A stretch of DNA of 64,000 nt from Streptomyces sp. NBC_00683. GTDB taxonomy: Bacteria > Actinomycetota > Actinomycetes > Streptomycetales > Streptomycetaceae. The notes beneath the pieces are model-generated. The model ran no database searches, had not been told where the DNA came from, and saw only the letters and a list, made by a program, of their open reading frames with translations. Positions 1 to 8,616 of the stretch are shown piece by piece. The stretch lies in assembly GCF_036226745.1 (NCBI RefSeq), contig NZ_CP109013.1:7874001-7938000 (forward strand), given 5' to 3'. The position numbers were made by a program, and so were the translations under genes. Numbering within the stretch: position 1 is the first letter of the stretch; each line of letters opens with the position of its first letter.

Positions 1-2
1 GC

Positions 3-680
3 TCCTGGCATCTCGCGCCGCTGCTCGGCGCCGCGCAGTACACGGTGGCGGCCACCGGACTGACCGCCACCCTCGCGAAGGACCTGTGGGGCCCCTCGCA
101 CACCCTCCAGTTCTACTTGCGCCCCACGACACTCCGCGAGACCGCCAACGGGTACGGGATCCTCACCCGCCGCGCCGACGTCCAGCGCGTCGTCTCCGAG
201 TTCGCCGGTTACTACAGGCAAAGGCTGGCGGCCTGGGCCGCGGCGGGCAGATTCCCGATCAACGGGCAGGTGGAGATCAGGGTCAGCGGCCTCGACCAGC
301 CCGATGACTCCGCCGCGCCGGGCGCACGCCCGCCGCTGCTCTCCGTCGTCCGCCCGCACCCGGACCACCCGGAGTACGACTGCGTGGTGTGGGTGGACGT
401 ACTGACCCAGCCGACCTCACCCGGAGCCCACGCGTTCTACCGGGAACTGGAACGCTTCCTGATGAGCACGTTCGACGGCGATTACGCGCTCGCGCGCGTC
501 GAGTGGTCCAAAGGCTGGGGCTATACGGATACGGCGGCCTGGGCCGACGAGCAGATCATCGAGTCCGCGGTGCCCGCTTCGTACGGCGCCGGACAGTGGT
601 CCGAAGCCGTCTCCATCCTGGATCGGCTCGATCCGCACCGGGTCTTCGGCAACGGCTTCACGGATCAACTGGTGCGCTGA
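3..680 (+). CDS. Cholesterol-oxidase-like FAD oxidoreductase, C-terminal part (5' end outside window)
   Basis: The frame is open from the first complete codon, so the gene begins outside the window and only about 225 C-terminal residues are present. The segment WGPSHTLQFYLRPTTLRET, followed by a mixed alpha/beta region with ILTRRADVQRVV, resembles the substrate-binding (C-terminal) half of the vanillyl-alcohol-oxidase type of bacterial cholesterol oxidase. The FAD-binding half would lie upstream. An internal GTG at 45 is open but has no visible ribosome site, so it is not taken as the start. The gene is followed by a strong hairpin that separates it from the convergent PepSY gene. A general berberine-bridge-type flavoenzyme is the alternative; the family assignment is from memory of motifs. 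Confidence 0.55.
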   Translation, partial: SWHLAPLLGAAQYTVAATGLTATLAKDLWGPSHTLQFYLRPTTLRETANGYGILTRRADVQRVVSEFAGYYRQRLAAWAAAGRFPINGQVEIRVSGLDQPDDSAAPGARPPLLSVVRPHPDHPEYDCVVWVDVLTQPTSPGAHAFYRELERFLMSTFDGDYALARVEWSKGWGYTDTAAWADEQIIESAVPASYGAGQWSEAVSILDRLDPHRVFGNGFTDQLVR

Positions 681-698
681 CCCCGGGCCGATGACACC

Positions 699-739
699 GG
701 GCCCGGAGGGCAGGGGCTGTTGCCCCGTCCTCCGGGCCC
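699..739. terminator. Bidirectional hairpin terminator
   Basis: Perfect 11-bp inverted arms (699-709 and 729-739) enclose a second small GGGG/CCCC hairpin. The structure sits in the 67-base gap between two convergent genes and probably terminates both. Confidence 0.6.
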
Positions 740-747
740 TCTGCCCC

Positions 748-2244
748 CTACGCGGCCCGCGCGTGCCGGACCAGTCCTGTCACCACGTCCAGGACGAGGA
801 ACGCGGCCAGGGTCACCCCCAGGACCGGCAGAGCCCAGCCGAGAGCGGCGACGGCGGGAATGCCCAGGACGAGCACGGGCAGCGGCAGCCGGCGCCAGGC
901 TCCGCGGGCAGGCGCCGTGCCGAGTACCGCCTTGCGATCGTCGCGGGTCGGGCGGCGCTGCCACCACATGCGGTAGCCCCAGATGGTCACGGCGGTGAGG
1001 CCGAGCGCGATCGCGGCCAGCACGATCTGGTTGACGATGCCGAACAGCACGCCCATGTGCCCCTGCACCCCGAGCTTGCTGAGCTTGGCGAGGAGCGGAT
1101 AGTCCGCCCACCGGCTGTGGGAGGTGACCTCGCCCTTCTCGGTGTCGACAGCGACCTGGTCGTAGTGCACCGGCCAGACGTTGTCGCCCTGGGCCACGAC
1201 CCACGCGCCCGAACTGTCGGCGGGAGGCGTCACCTCCACCGTGCCGCCCAGCCCGGCGTCCCGGGCCGCGGCCAGGGCCGCGTCGAAGTCGGCCGGATCC
1301 GCCGTGGCGGACTCCTCCGCGGCGCCGTGCCCGGCGTGCTCCCCGCCCTCGTCCTTTGCGGGCGGCTGAGCGCCGGGAAGCGTGGTGTCCAACTCGGGAG
1401 CATGGCCCCTGGCCGCGTCCAGCAGCTGACCGAACCGATCGCCCGCATAGTGCGACCACGTCAGGCCGGTGGCACTCAGGAAGAACAGGCCGAGTGCCAG
1501 CCACACCCCCGTGGCCGCGTGCCAGCTGCGGGTGCGGCGCACGCCCCGGGCCGAACGGTCGGGCAGCAGAACGCCCCGTGCGGACTTGGCCCGCTGTCCA
1601 CGGCTGCGTCCGAGCCAGAGGACGAGACCGCCCGCGACGATCACCCAGAGCCAGCTCGCGGCGACTTCCGAGTAGACGCGGCCGGTCTCGCCCAGGTGCA
1701 GATTGCGGTGGAGGTCGTCGAGCCAGGTGGTGAGCGGCGTCGAGCCGAACCACGTGGTCAGGTCGCCCTGCACCTCGGCGGTGTAGGGATTGACGAACAC
1801 GGTGCGCTGCTTGTCACCGAGCTCCGGCAGGGACAGCACCACCCGTGTGGTGTCCTCCGGTCCGGGCGGGGTGACGACGGAGGCCAGGCTGCCCTCCGGG
1901 TGGGCGGCCCTGGCGGCGGCTATCTGCTCCGCCAGCGGACGCGGCGCCTCGCCGACCGTCTCGACGCGCAACTGGTCGCCGTACACGAGTTGGTCGAGCT
2001 GAGGCGTGAAGGTGTAGGCCAGCCCGGTCAGGGCGGCCACCATCAGGAAAGGGGCGACGAATATGCCGGCGAAGAAGTGCAGCCGGACGAGCAGGCCCCG
2101 TACGGCCTGCCAGGAGCGGCCGGGCCCGGGCACGTCGGCAGGGGTGGCGGCGGGCTCGGCGACGGCGACCGTTGCGGTCGCTGCAGACGGGGCCTCGGTC
2201 CGGCGGCGGTCGTTTTGTGGTGGTTCTTCGGTTCCGAAAGACAT
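748..2244 (-). CDS. PepSY-associated TM helix (PiuB-type) membrane protein
   Basis: This 498-residue integral membrane protein belongs to the PepSY-TM / iron-regulated PiuB-type family. It has a hydrophobic helix near residues 50-75 (HFFAGIFVAPFLMVAALTGL), a PepSY-like soluble segment, an RNLHLGETGRVYSE stretch ahead of a second helix, a third helix near residue 255 (WLALGLFFLSATGLTWSHYA), an acidic and His-containing loop (DEGGEHAGHGAAEE) and a final helix pair. A GAGGAA ribosome site precedes the ATG. Family members sit in the membrane and are often linked to metal or siderophore reduction, but the reaction is not established. The small membrane protein upstream on the same strand (172-base gap) may be co-expressed. 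Confidence 0.8.
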   Translation of the reverse strand: MSFGTEEPPQNDRRRTEAPSAATATVAVAEPAATPADVPGPGRSWQAVRGLLVRLHFFAGIFVAPFLMVAALTGLAYTFTPQLDQLVYGDQLRVETVGEAPRPLAEQIAAARAAHPEGSLASVVTPPGPEDTTRVVLSLPELGDKQRTVFVNPYTAEVQGDLTTWFGSTPLTTWLDDLHRNLHLGETGRVYSEVAASWLWVIVAGGLVLWLGRSRGQRAKSARGVLLPDRSARGVRRTRSWHAATGVWLALGLFFLSATGLTWSHYAGDRFGQLLDAARGHAPELDTTLPGAQPPAKDEGGEHAGHGAAEESATADPADFDAALAAARDAGLGGTVEVTPPADSSGAWVVAQGDNVWPVHYDQVAVDTEKGEVTSHSRWADYPLLAKLSKLGVQGHMGVLFGIVNQIVLAAIALGLTAVTIWGYRMWWQRRPTRDDRKAVLGTAPARGAWRRLPLPVLVLGIPAVAALGWALPVLGVTLAAFLVLDVVTGLVRHARAA

Positions 2245-2416
2245 GCGTATTCCTCAAGTTGGCGGGTCCGCCGGACGAGCCGGGGACGCCGCGAAGTCGG
2301 TGAGGTGTTTCCGCCTGGGGCGACGGTGCGGCGCGATCGCCCCGGCCCGGCTCCGCCCATACGCATGCGTCGCACCGGCGAACAGCCGGTGCGCAGGAAC
2401 ACAGAAGGGGGGACCG

Positions 2417-3019
2417 TCAGGCCGGGGCCGCCGAGGGAGGACCCCGCCGGGTCCGGGAACGGGCGAGCAGTACCCCGAATCGGGGATGCGCCGACGACAG
2501 GGGTACGGGCCGAAGTCGTGGGGTGACCGGGAGGACCGGGGGCTCGCGAAAGGAGAAGGCCGGGACAACCAGGGCGGCCAGCCCCCGCAGGACGCGTTCT
2601 CCGTAGATGACGCACAGCGCGGTCCCGACCGTGGCGACCGCATGGGCCGAGGTCATGGTGGAGGACAGAGAGTGCCCGATGCCGCGCTCGGCCATGTCTG
2701 CCGGGCCCATCACCATGTGCCGGCCCGTCATCTGATGGGCCGCACGGCCGGCTTCGGGCATCGAGAGACGGTGGAAACCGAGGTGGAGGGCGAACTGTGT
2801 TCCGGCCAGCGCCAGCACCGTGACATCGAAGCGGCGCCGGCGGTCACCGAAGAACACCGAGCCGAGCACGGTCAGCGTGGCGAGGATGAGGACCAGCGGA
2901 CCTGCGCCAGGCAGCCGCCCACCGGCCGAGGCATGGCTGACCACGCCCAGAAACAGGCATGCCGAAGCGCAGAGCAGACCCCTTACGGTCCGCCCGGTCC
3001 ATCCTCCCGGCTCGCGCAC
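2417..3019 (-). CDS. Small multi-pass membrane protein of unknown function
   Basis: This 200-residue protein has about four hydrophobic helices (near residues 13-30, 40-57, 67-80 and 120-150), a HLGFHR motif and an MTGRHMVMG stretch rich in Met and His, then a basic Arg-rich tail. Such Met/His content would fit a metal-linked membrane protein, but this is inference. The GTG start lacks a clear ribosome site, and a TAGGTT -10-like element ends six bases before it, so the transcript may be leaderless. It precedes the PepSY membrane protein on the same strand, the probable functional partner. I do not recognise a named family. Confidence 0.6.
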   Translation of the reverse strand: MREPGGWTGRTVRGLLCASACLFLGVVSHASAGGRLPGAGPLVLILATLTVLGSVFFGDRRRRFDVTVLALAGTQFALHLGFHRLSMPEAGRAAHQMTGRHMVMGPADMAERGIGHSLSSTMTSAHAVATVGTALCVIYGERVLRGLAALVVPAFSFREPPVLPVTPRLRPVPLSSAHPRFGVLLARSRTRRGPPSAAPA

Positions 3020-3131
3020 GGATACAACCTATCGAGCATGTACACGGCGGCGCGTGTGTGTCTGTACGGTGCACGGGTCGCCGGGTGGTGGCGCTGTGGC
3101 CCACCGCCCGCAGCGTCAATAGGGTGGCCGG

Positions 3132-3911
3132 ATGGATCAGGGCGAACGGCTGCTTCATTCCTCGTCGTTCGGCGCGGCGGCGGCCACGTACGCCGAGCAC
3201 CGTCCCGACTACGCGCAGGCCGCGGTGCGCTGGGCGCTCGGCCTCGCCCCCGGCCCGCGTGTGCTCGACCTCGGCGCCGGGACAGGCAAGTTGACCGCCA
3301 CGCTGGTTGCGCTGGGGGCCGAAGTCATTGCGGTCGAGCCCGACCGGGCGATGCTGGGCGAGTTGCGCCGTTCGCTGCCGGCTGTCCGTGCCCTGGCGGG
3401 TGGTGCCGAGGCGATACCGCTGCCGGACGCGTCCGTCGACGCGGTGCTGGCAGGCAACGCCATGCACTGGTTCGACATGGCCGTCGCGGGACCCGAGATC
3501 GCCAGGGTTCTTGCGCCCGGCGGCTTTCTGGCCGGTCTGTGGAACGTCATGGACGACGGGATCGAGTGGGTTGCCGGGCTCGCGCAGGTCAGCGGGAGCG
3601 CGGCCGCAGGTCCGCGGGACACGCCCGCCAACTGGCGCGTCGAGACGGCAGACATGCACCTCCCGAAGACCGGAGTGGCTGCCCGGTTCGGCGCACCGGA
3701 ACAGGCGGAGTTCCCGCACGGGCAGCGCCGCACCGCCGACTCCCTCGTCGCGACCATCGCGACGCGCGCGGGGGTCCTGGTCATGCCGGAACAGGAACGA
3801 GAGGCCGTGCTGGGACGGATCCGCGCATTCCTCGCGGGTCGGCCGGAGACCGCCTGCGGCGAGTTCACCCTCCCGATGCTGACCGGCGTGCTGCGCGTCC
3901 GGCGGCTGTGA
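3132..3911 (+). CDS. Class I SAM-dependent methyltransferase
   Basis: This 259-residue cytosolic protein contains the SAM-binding motif I VLDLGAGTGKLT (about residues 45-56), an acidic residue ending beta-2 (VIAVEPD), and the motif IV region ALAGNAMHWF typical of Methyltransf_11 proteins. The pattern matches the broad family of small-molecule methyltransferases; the substrate cannot be read. An AGGGTGG ribosome site precedes the ATG. The gene is divergent from the small membrane protein and convergent with the SpoIIE phosphatase gene, so it is probably monocistronic. Confidence 0.8.
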   Translation: MDQGERLLHSSSFGAAAATYAEHRPDYAQAAVRWALGLAPGPRVLDLGAGTGKLTATLVALGAEVIAVEPDRAMLGELRRSLPAVRALAGGAEAIPLPDASVDAVLAGNAMHWFDMAVAGPEIARVLAPGGFLAGLWNVMDDGIEWVAGLAQVSGSAAAGPRDTPANWRVETADMHLPKTGVAARFGAPEQAEFPHGQRRTADSLVATIATRAGVLVMPEQEREAVLGRIRAFLAGRPETACGEFTLPMLTGVLRVRRL

Positions 3912-3952
3912 AGCATCCGGTCGACACCCGAACCTGATGCCGGGTCAATACG

Positions 3953-3984
3953 CGGCCGCTGGCCGTTGCAACGGCCAGCGGCCG
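3953..3984. terminator. Perfect 32-bp palindrome between convergent genes
   Basis: A perfect 32-base palindrome (16-base arms, centre TTGCAA) fills most of the 83-base gap between the methyltransferase and phosphatase stops. A bidirectional intrinsic terminator is the simplest reading. Confidence 0.6.
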
Positions 3985-3994
3985 ATCGCGCACT

Positions 3995-6088
3995 CTAACC
4001 GTGATCCGGGCTCGCTCCGGCCGGGTGAGGCGATGACCGGCTCACCTGCGCGAGGACGATCACCGTGTCGTCGGTGGGCGCGGACGGCAGCATGCTCGCG
4101 AGGATGCTCTCCGCCGTCGCTTCCAGTCCCCCTGCGGCACAGGCGAGTTGGGACCGGAGCGCCTCGATGCCCTCGCCGATGTCCCCACCCGCCTCGACGA
4201 GACCGTCGGTGTACAGGGCCAGGGTGGCGCCCTCCTGGAGTTCGATCCCGGTCGTGCGGAACGGGAAGCCGCCGACGCCGAGGGGAACCCCGAGGACGTC
4301 GTCGATGATGTCGACCGTGCCGTCGGGCTGCCGGACCAGCGGTGGGGGGTGGCCCGCGTTCGCGATGCGGGCTTCGCCGGTCGTGGGGTCGTAGCGGATG
4401 TAGAGGCAGGTCGCCAGCTCGATCCCGGCTTCCTGCGCGCACACGTCGAGTTCTCTGAGAACGGCGTCCGGTTCCAGGTTCTGGCGGGCCAGAGTCTTGG
4501 CGGTGATGCGCAGTCTGCCCATCGCCGCGGCCGCCGGTACCCCGTGTCCCACCACGTCACCCACGACGAGCGCCACCTGGCCGCCCGGCAGCTCGATCGC
4601 GTCGTACCAGTCGCCTCCGACCTCGCTGATGTGGCTGCCGGGCAGGTACCTGTGTGCGGTCCGTACATACGGGCCGGCCGTGAGGGCGGAGGGGAGCAGG
4701 GCGCGCTGGAGTGTGAGCGCGATGTCCTGGACGCGGCTGTAGAGGCGGGCGTTGTCCAGACAGAGCGCGGCGCGGGAGGCGAGCTCGCCGGCCAGGCTGA
4801 GGTCCTGCTCGGTGAAGGCGGGGCGGGCGGCGGAGCGGCCGAACATGGCGATGCCCTGCACCGTGCCCCGCGCGATGAGGGGAGCGATGAGCAGGCTGGT
4901 CAGGCCGCTGTCGAGAAGCAGTCGGATGCGGGCCTGGTGGATGACGTTGCGCGTCATGAACTCGTCGTTGACCGGGACGCACACGGGGCCGCCGGTGCGG
5001 ATCATCTCGTGGATCGTGGAGCCCGGCGGGTACGTGACCCTCGCCAGTCCGCTCACGAGCTCGGTGGCGGGAGGGGGCAGGCTGGTTCCGGAGGCGATCC
5101 GGCGGGTGTTCAGCGGAGCAGCCGGGTCGAACACCTCACGCTCGTCCGCCCACTCCACGACCTCGATGACCGACGCGTCGGAGAAGTCCGGGACAGCCGC
5201 ATCGACCAGCTCACGGGCGGTTACGTTCACGTCCAGGGTGGTGCCGATCCGCGTGGAGGCCCGGTCGAGGAGAGCCAGGCGTTGCCGCGCGGCGGTCGCC
5301 TCCACGATCGCCCGCTCGCGGTCGGTGACGTCCACGAGCAGGCCGCCCAGTCCTGGCCGCGTGCCTACGGCCTGGCTCAGGGGGAAGAAGCTCACGGAAC
5401 GTACCTGGTCACGGTCGGGGTGTCCGGGCGTGCGGAAACCGACCAGCGCGCTCACGACAGGCCGGCCCTCGTCGGCGACGGCGCGCAGCAGCCGCCGGTA
5501 CTCACCGCCGTCCGAGGTGATCATGATGTCGGTCATGGGCCGCCCGATGTGGTCCTGGATCGGGATGCCGTCCATGTCGGCGAGGGCCTGGTTGAGGTGG
5601 ACGTAACGCAGGTCCTCGTCGAGCATGACGAGGCCGATGGGGCACGTCTCGAAGAGTGCGTCGAGGAAGGCGAGGTTGGTCTTCACCCGGTCGAGTTCAT
5701 CGCTCCTGCTGGCCAGGCCCACGATGACGGAACGGCCGTGCTCGCCCGTCACGGGAAAGACCCGGAAGCCACAGTCGAACAGGGTTCCGTCCCGGTGCAG
5801 GGCCGGCATCCTCGTCCGCCAGTAGCCCAGGGCCCGGCCGCGCTCCGTGAGTCGCTCGGCCGCGCGCGTACCGTCCTGCGGGGGTTCGAGGAAGAGGGCG
5901 GCGGCAGGCCTGGACAGGACGTCCGCGGCCGCGTAGCCGAAGAGCTGCTGCGCGCCCGGCCCCCAGTAGCAGATCCGGTCGTGGTCGTCGATGCCCAGCA
6001 CGGCCACGGACACATGCTCCAGCAGGGTGCCCGGCTCCGACCACAGCGGACCAGGAGCACGTTCTTCCCCCGGCCGGTCGGATGACAC
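3995..6088 (-). CDS. PAS/GAF-domain serine phosphatase (SpoIIE/RsbU type)
   Basis: This 697-residue regulator has an N-terminal PAS domain (GIDDHDRICYWGPGAQQLFGY), a second PAS domain around residues 140-250, a GAF domain around 290-440 and a C-terminal PP2C SpoIIE domain with GGDWYDAIELPGGQVALVVGDVVGHG and LALYTDGLVE, the metal-binding Asp motifs. Members dephosphorylate anti-anti-sigma factors and so release alternative sigma factors under stress. Streptomycetes carry dozens of such proteins, and the cognate sigma system is not next door, although an anti-sigma-type ATPase lies at 7350-7790. The GTG start has a GAGGG ribosome site. No transmembrane segment is seen, so it probably senses a cytoplasmic cue. 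Confidence 0.9.
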   Translation of the reverse strand: MSSDRPGEERAPGPLWSEPGTLLEHVSVAVLGIDDHDRICYWGPGAQQLFGYAAADVLSRPAAALFLEPPQDGTRAAERLTERGRALGYWRTRMPALHRDGTLFDCGFRVFPVTGEHGRSVIVGLASRSDELDRVKTNLAFLDALFETCPIGLVMLDEDLRYVHLNQALADMDGIPIQDHIGRPMTDIMITSDGGEYRRLLRAVADEGRPVVSALVGFRTPGHPDRDQVRSVSFFPLSQAVGTRPGLGGLLVDVTDRERAIVEATAARQRLALLDRASTRIGTTLDVNVTARELVDAAVPDFSDASVIEVVEWADEREVFDPAAPLNTRRIASGTSLPPPATELVSGLARVTYPPGSTIHEMIRTGGPVCVPVNDEFMTRNVIHQARIRLLLDSGLTSLLIAPLIARGTVQGIAMFGRSAARPAFTEQDLSLAGELASRAALCLDNARLYSRVQDIALTLQRALLPSALTAGPYVRTAHRYLPGSHISEVGGDWYDAIELPGGQVALVVGDVVGHGVPAAAAMGRLRITAKTLARQNLEPDAVLRELDVCAQEAGIELATCLYIRYDPTTGEARIANAGHPPPLVRQPDGTVDIIDDVLGVPLGVGGFPFRTTGIELQEGATLALYTDGLVEAGGDIGEGIEALRSQLACAAGGLEATAESILASMLPSAPTDDTVIVLAQVSRSSPHPAGASPDHG

Positions 6089-6497
6089 CGGGCCCTCTTT
6101 TCAGGCGCGCACGGACCGACCGTGTGCACTCAGTCGCTGGTGGACGGGGCTGTCAGGACAATTCTGCCCGCCCCGCGCCGTTCGGACATCACGGCCGTCC
6201 AGCAGCACGACGGCCGAACCGCTCGGACAGGAACGGAGATGCGAGGCGAGCCGGCGGCTCTTTGTGCAGCTCAGTGCCGGTTTCGTCGACGCTACAACAG
6301 ATGCGGCGGTATCGCTGGTTCAGGTGAGGCGCCGGCGGCAGCCGGCCCCGGTCGGCCCTTGATCCCCGCACTTCGGCCTTCGTGAACACGCGCCGCTTCC
6401 GGCAGCGAACAGGTGAGAATGTGGACGGACGGACGGTACGAGGAGCAGCAAGAGACCACCGCAGCGAACGCAGATGCCGAGCAGGGGAGCCCAGGCG
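6089..6497. other. Intergenic region between divergent genes
   Basis: These 409 bases lie between the start of the phosphatase gene and that of the amidotransferase gene, so both promoters should be here. I see no convincing operator, RNA gene or small coding frame. Confidence 0.4.
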
Positions 6498-7226
6498 ATG
6501 ACGCCCTCGCACGCACAGGACCCACCGACCGCCGTGGTCGTACAGAACACCAGGAACGGCGGTCCCGGCCGGGTCGGGGCCTGGCTGCGCGAGGCGGGCC
6601 TCGGCCTCGAAGTACTGCGTCCCTACGAGGGTGAGGCCCTGCCCCGGTCGCTCGGCAGCAGGCCGCTCCTCGTGCTCGGCGGCGACTTCCTGCCGGACGA
6701 CGACGAGCGCGCGCCCTGGCTCCCGGCCACCCGCCGCCTCGTCGCGCAGGCGCTGGACGACGGCACGCCCTTCCTCGGCATCTGCCTCGGTGGCCAGATG
6801 CTCGCGCAGGTGGCGGGCGGCAGCGTACGGGCCCGTCACGGGCAGCCCGAAATCGGCAGCACACAGATCCGGCTGCGCCCCGAAGCCGCCGACGACCCGC
6901 TGCTGTACGGGCTCGGCGCGACGGTTCCCGCGATCGAGCGGCACGTCGACGCGATCACCGAACTCCCGCCCGGTGCTTCCTGGTTGGCGTCCAGCTCGGC
7001 ATGCCCCCACCAGGCGTTCCGGGTCGGGGCGCGGGCCTGGGGTGTGCAGTTCCACCCGGAGGTCGAGGCCCGGCGGATCGGCGGTTGGGACCGGGAGCGG
7101 CTGGCCCGGCAGGGCTTCGACAGGGACCGGCTGCACACCGAGGCCCTGGCCGACGAGGGCGCGGCGGTCTCGGGGTGGTCGGTGTTCACGCGGAGGTTCG
7201 CCCAGGTGTGCGCGAGGCTGCCGTGA
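6498..7226 (+). CDS. Class I glutamine amidotransferase (GATase1) domain protein
   Basis: This protein has 242 residues from the ATG at 6498, chosen because AGGGGAG stands eight bases upstream (an in-frame start 24 bases earlier lacks one). The nucleophile elbow GICLGGQM carries Cys96, and FHPEVEA supplies His186 and Glu188, giving the complete Cys-His-Glu triad. It resembles stand-alone GMP-synthase-like amidotransferases, which hydrolyse glutamine or gamma-glutamyl compounds such as gamma-glutamyl-polyamines. No synthetase partner is adjacent, so the acceptor is unknown. The next gene is convergent. Confidence 0.85.
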   Translation: MTPSHAQDPPTAVVVQNTRNGGPGRVGAWLREAGLGLEVLRPYEGEALPRSLGSRPLLVLGGDFLPDDDERAPWLPATRRLVAQALDDGTPFLGICLGGQMLAQVAGGSVRARHGQPEIGSTQIRLRPEAADDPLLYGLGATVPAIERHVDAITELPPGASWLASSSACPHQAFRVGARAWGVQFHPEVEARRIGGWDRERLARQGFDRDRLHTEALADEGAAVSGWSVFTRRFAQVCARLP

Positions 7227-7349
7227 CCGGCTGCGGGGTGTCGGGCGTGCCCCCGGTGCCGCCGTCCCACCGATGCCGTGACGCCGGTGAGCACACCCGC
7301 GAGCAGCCCCCCCCAGCCCGCCCGCACGGCAGTGAGGTAGTGCACGGGA

Positions 7350-7790
7350 TCAGTCGATGGTCTCGCCGTGCGGGGGCTTCGGCGCGCCGGGAGGAACGAA
7401 GCAGGCGGTGATCGTCTTACCCGAGGCCTGGGGGTGCGTGGCCCATCCGTCGGCGAGCGCGTCGACGATGGCGAGTCCGCGCCCACTGGTCGTCGTGTGG
7501 TCTTCGGGCTGCTGGGCGGGGGGCACAGGATCGGAGTCGTGGACGCTCACATGCAGGCAGCGGCTGTCCCAGGTGAGGACCAGCTGGGCGTCGCTGTGCG
7601 CGTGCACGTGCGCGTTGGTGATCAGTTCGGAAACACTGAGCAGTATCGCGTCCACGGTTTCGGGAGCGTCTTTCGCCCATTCCAGGGACGCCAGGTGGTC
7701 CCGCGTCCAGCGGCGGCCGGCCCGTACCCCGTGCGATACGGGAAACGACTGAGCCCATCCCACCGCACGCAGGGACATGTCCTTCGTCAT
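7350..7790 (-). CDS. Anti-sigma-type ATP-binding protein (HATPase_c_2, RsbW/SpoIIAB-like)
   Basis: This 146-residue protein has the GHKL-kinase fold seen in streptomycete regulatory ATPases: an N-box ILLSVSELITNAHVHA near residue 50 and a G-box GRGLAIVDALADGW near residue 105. Such proteins bind sigma factors or phosphorylate anti-sigma antagonists, often opposite a SpoIIE phosphatase like that encoded at 3995-6088. The ATG has an excellent GAGGAGG site. The gene is single and convergent with the amidotransferase gene. The partner sigma factor cannot be told. Confidence 0.8.
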   Translation of the reverse strand: MTKDMSLRAVGWAQSFPVSHGVRAGRRWTRDHLASLEWAKDAPETVDAILLSVSELITNAHVHAHSDAQLVLTWDSRCLHVSVHDSDPVPPAQQPEDHTTTSGRGLAIVDALADGWATHPQASGKTITACFVPPGAPKPPHGETID

Positions 7791-8045
7791 CGGCCCCTCC
7801 TCGCTCGGCTCTCCCCTCTCGTCTACCCCCGCATTCGAGGCCCACCAGGGCAGCCCCGGCGCGCGGCCCGGCCGACCTCCCGAAGCCGGAGCGGAAGCGG
7901 GGGTCGACCGGGGGAGGGCTCCCGGCCGTGACTACCGCCGGGCGCCTGCCGCCGCGACCGGGTGGCGGAGAGGCATGCGTGCGCCGGCGTCTGTCGGGTA
8001 GTCGGCAGCGCAAGGCGTAACCGAGCGAAAGAAAGGTTGTTGCTC

Positions 8046-8489
8046 ATGTCCTCCTCCCTCGTCGAGACCGTCGACATCAAGGCGCCCGTCAGCGTCACCT
8101 GGGCTCTGTGGAGCGATGTGTCGCAGTGGCCGAAGTTCCTGAGCCATGTGCGACGGGTCGATCCGATGGACGAGCGCCGGTTCTCCTGGCAGTTGTCCCT
8201 GCCGGGCGCAGACAAGAGCTTCGTCGCGGAGCTCACCGAGGTCGTCCCGCAGGACCGGATCGCCTGGAAGACGATCGAGGGCGTGCATCACGCAGGCGTG
8301 GTCACCTTCCACCGGCTCGACGACACCTCCAGCCGGGTCGCCCTGCAGATCGAGTACGACCCCAGCGGATTCGTGGAGCACCTGGGTGCCCTGACCAACC
8401 TCGATTCGGCCCTCACCAACTACGACCTGGGCGAGTTCCAGAAGCTTGCCGAGTCCACAGTGGCGGGTGACGGCCCTCGGGGCCTGTGA
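8046..8489 (+). CDS. SRPBCC (START-like) ligand-binding protein
   Basis: This 147-residue protein starts at the ATG at 8046, behind a GAAAGG-type ribosome site. The pattern VETVDIKAPVSVTWALWSD, W-P-K-F near residue 27, and DRIAWKTIEG and RVALQIEYDPSGF strands match the polyketide cyclase/dehydrase (SRPBCC) fold with its hydrophobic cavity. Single-domain copies are common in streptomycetes outside antibiotic clusters. The ligand and reaction are unknown. The gene ends 19 bases before a strong terminator. Confidence 0.8.
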   Translation: MSSSLVETVDIKAPVSVTWALWSDVSQWPKFLSHVRRVDPMDERRFSWQLSLPGADKSFVAELTEVVPQDRIAWKTIEGVHHAGVVTFHRLDDTSSRVALQIEYDPSGFVEHLGALTNLDSALTNYDLGEFQKLAESTVAGDGPRGL

Positions 8490-8508
8490 GTGGAGCGCCC
8501 CGCGGACG

Positions 8509-8549
8509 GAACCGCCCGTGCGCACGTCCGAAGTGCGCACGGGCGGTTC
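8509..8549. terminator. Strong bidirectional terminator
   Basis: Perfect 17-bp arms (8509-8525 and 8533-8549) are separated by a seven-base loop, between the convergent SRPBCC and sugar dehydrogenase genes. Confidence 0.75.
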
Positions 8550-8616
8550 TCCGCCGAACGGCGAGCGGCCGGCAATGGTCCGGCGCGGTGGCCTGGAGGG
8601 CGTCAGTGCAGACGTC

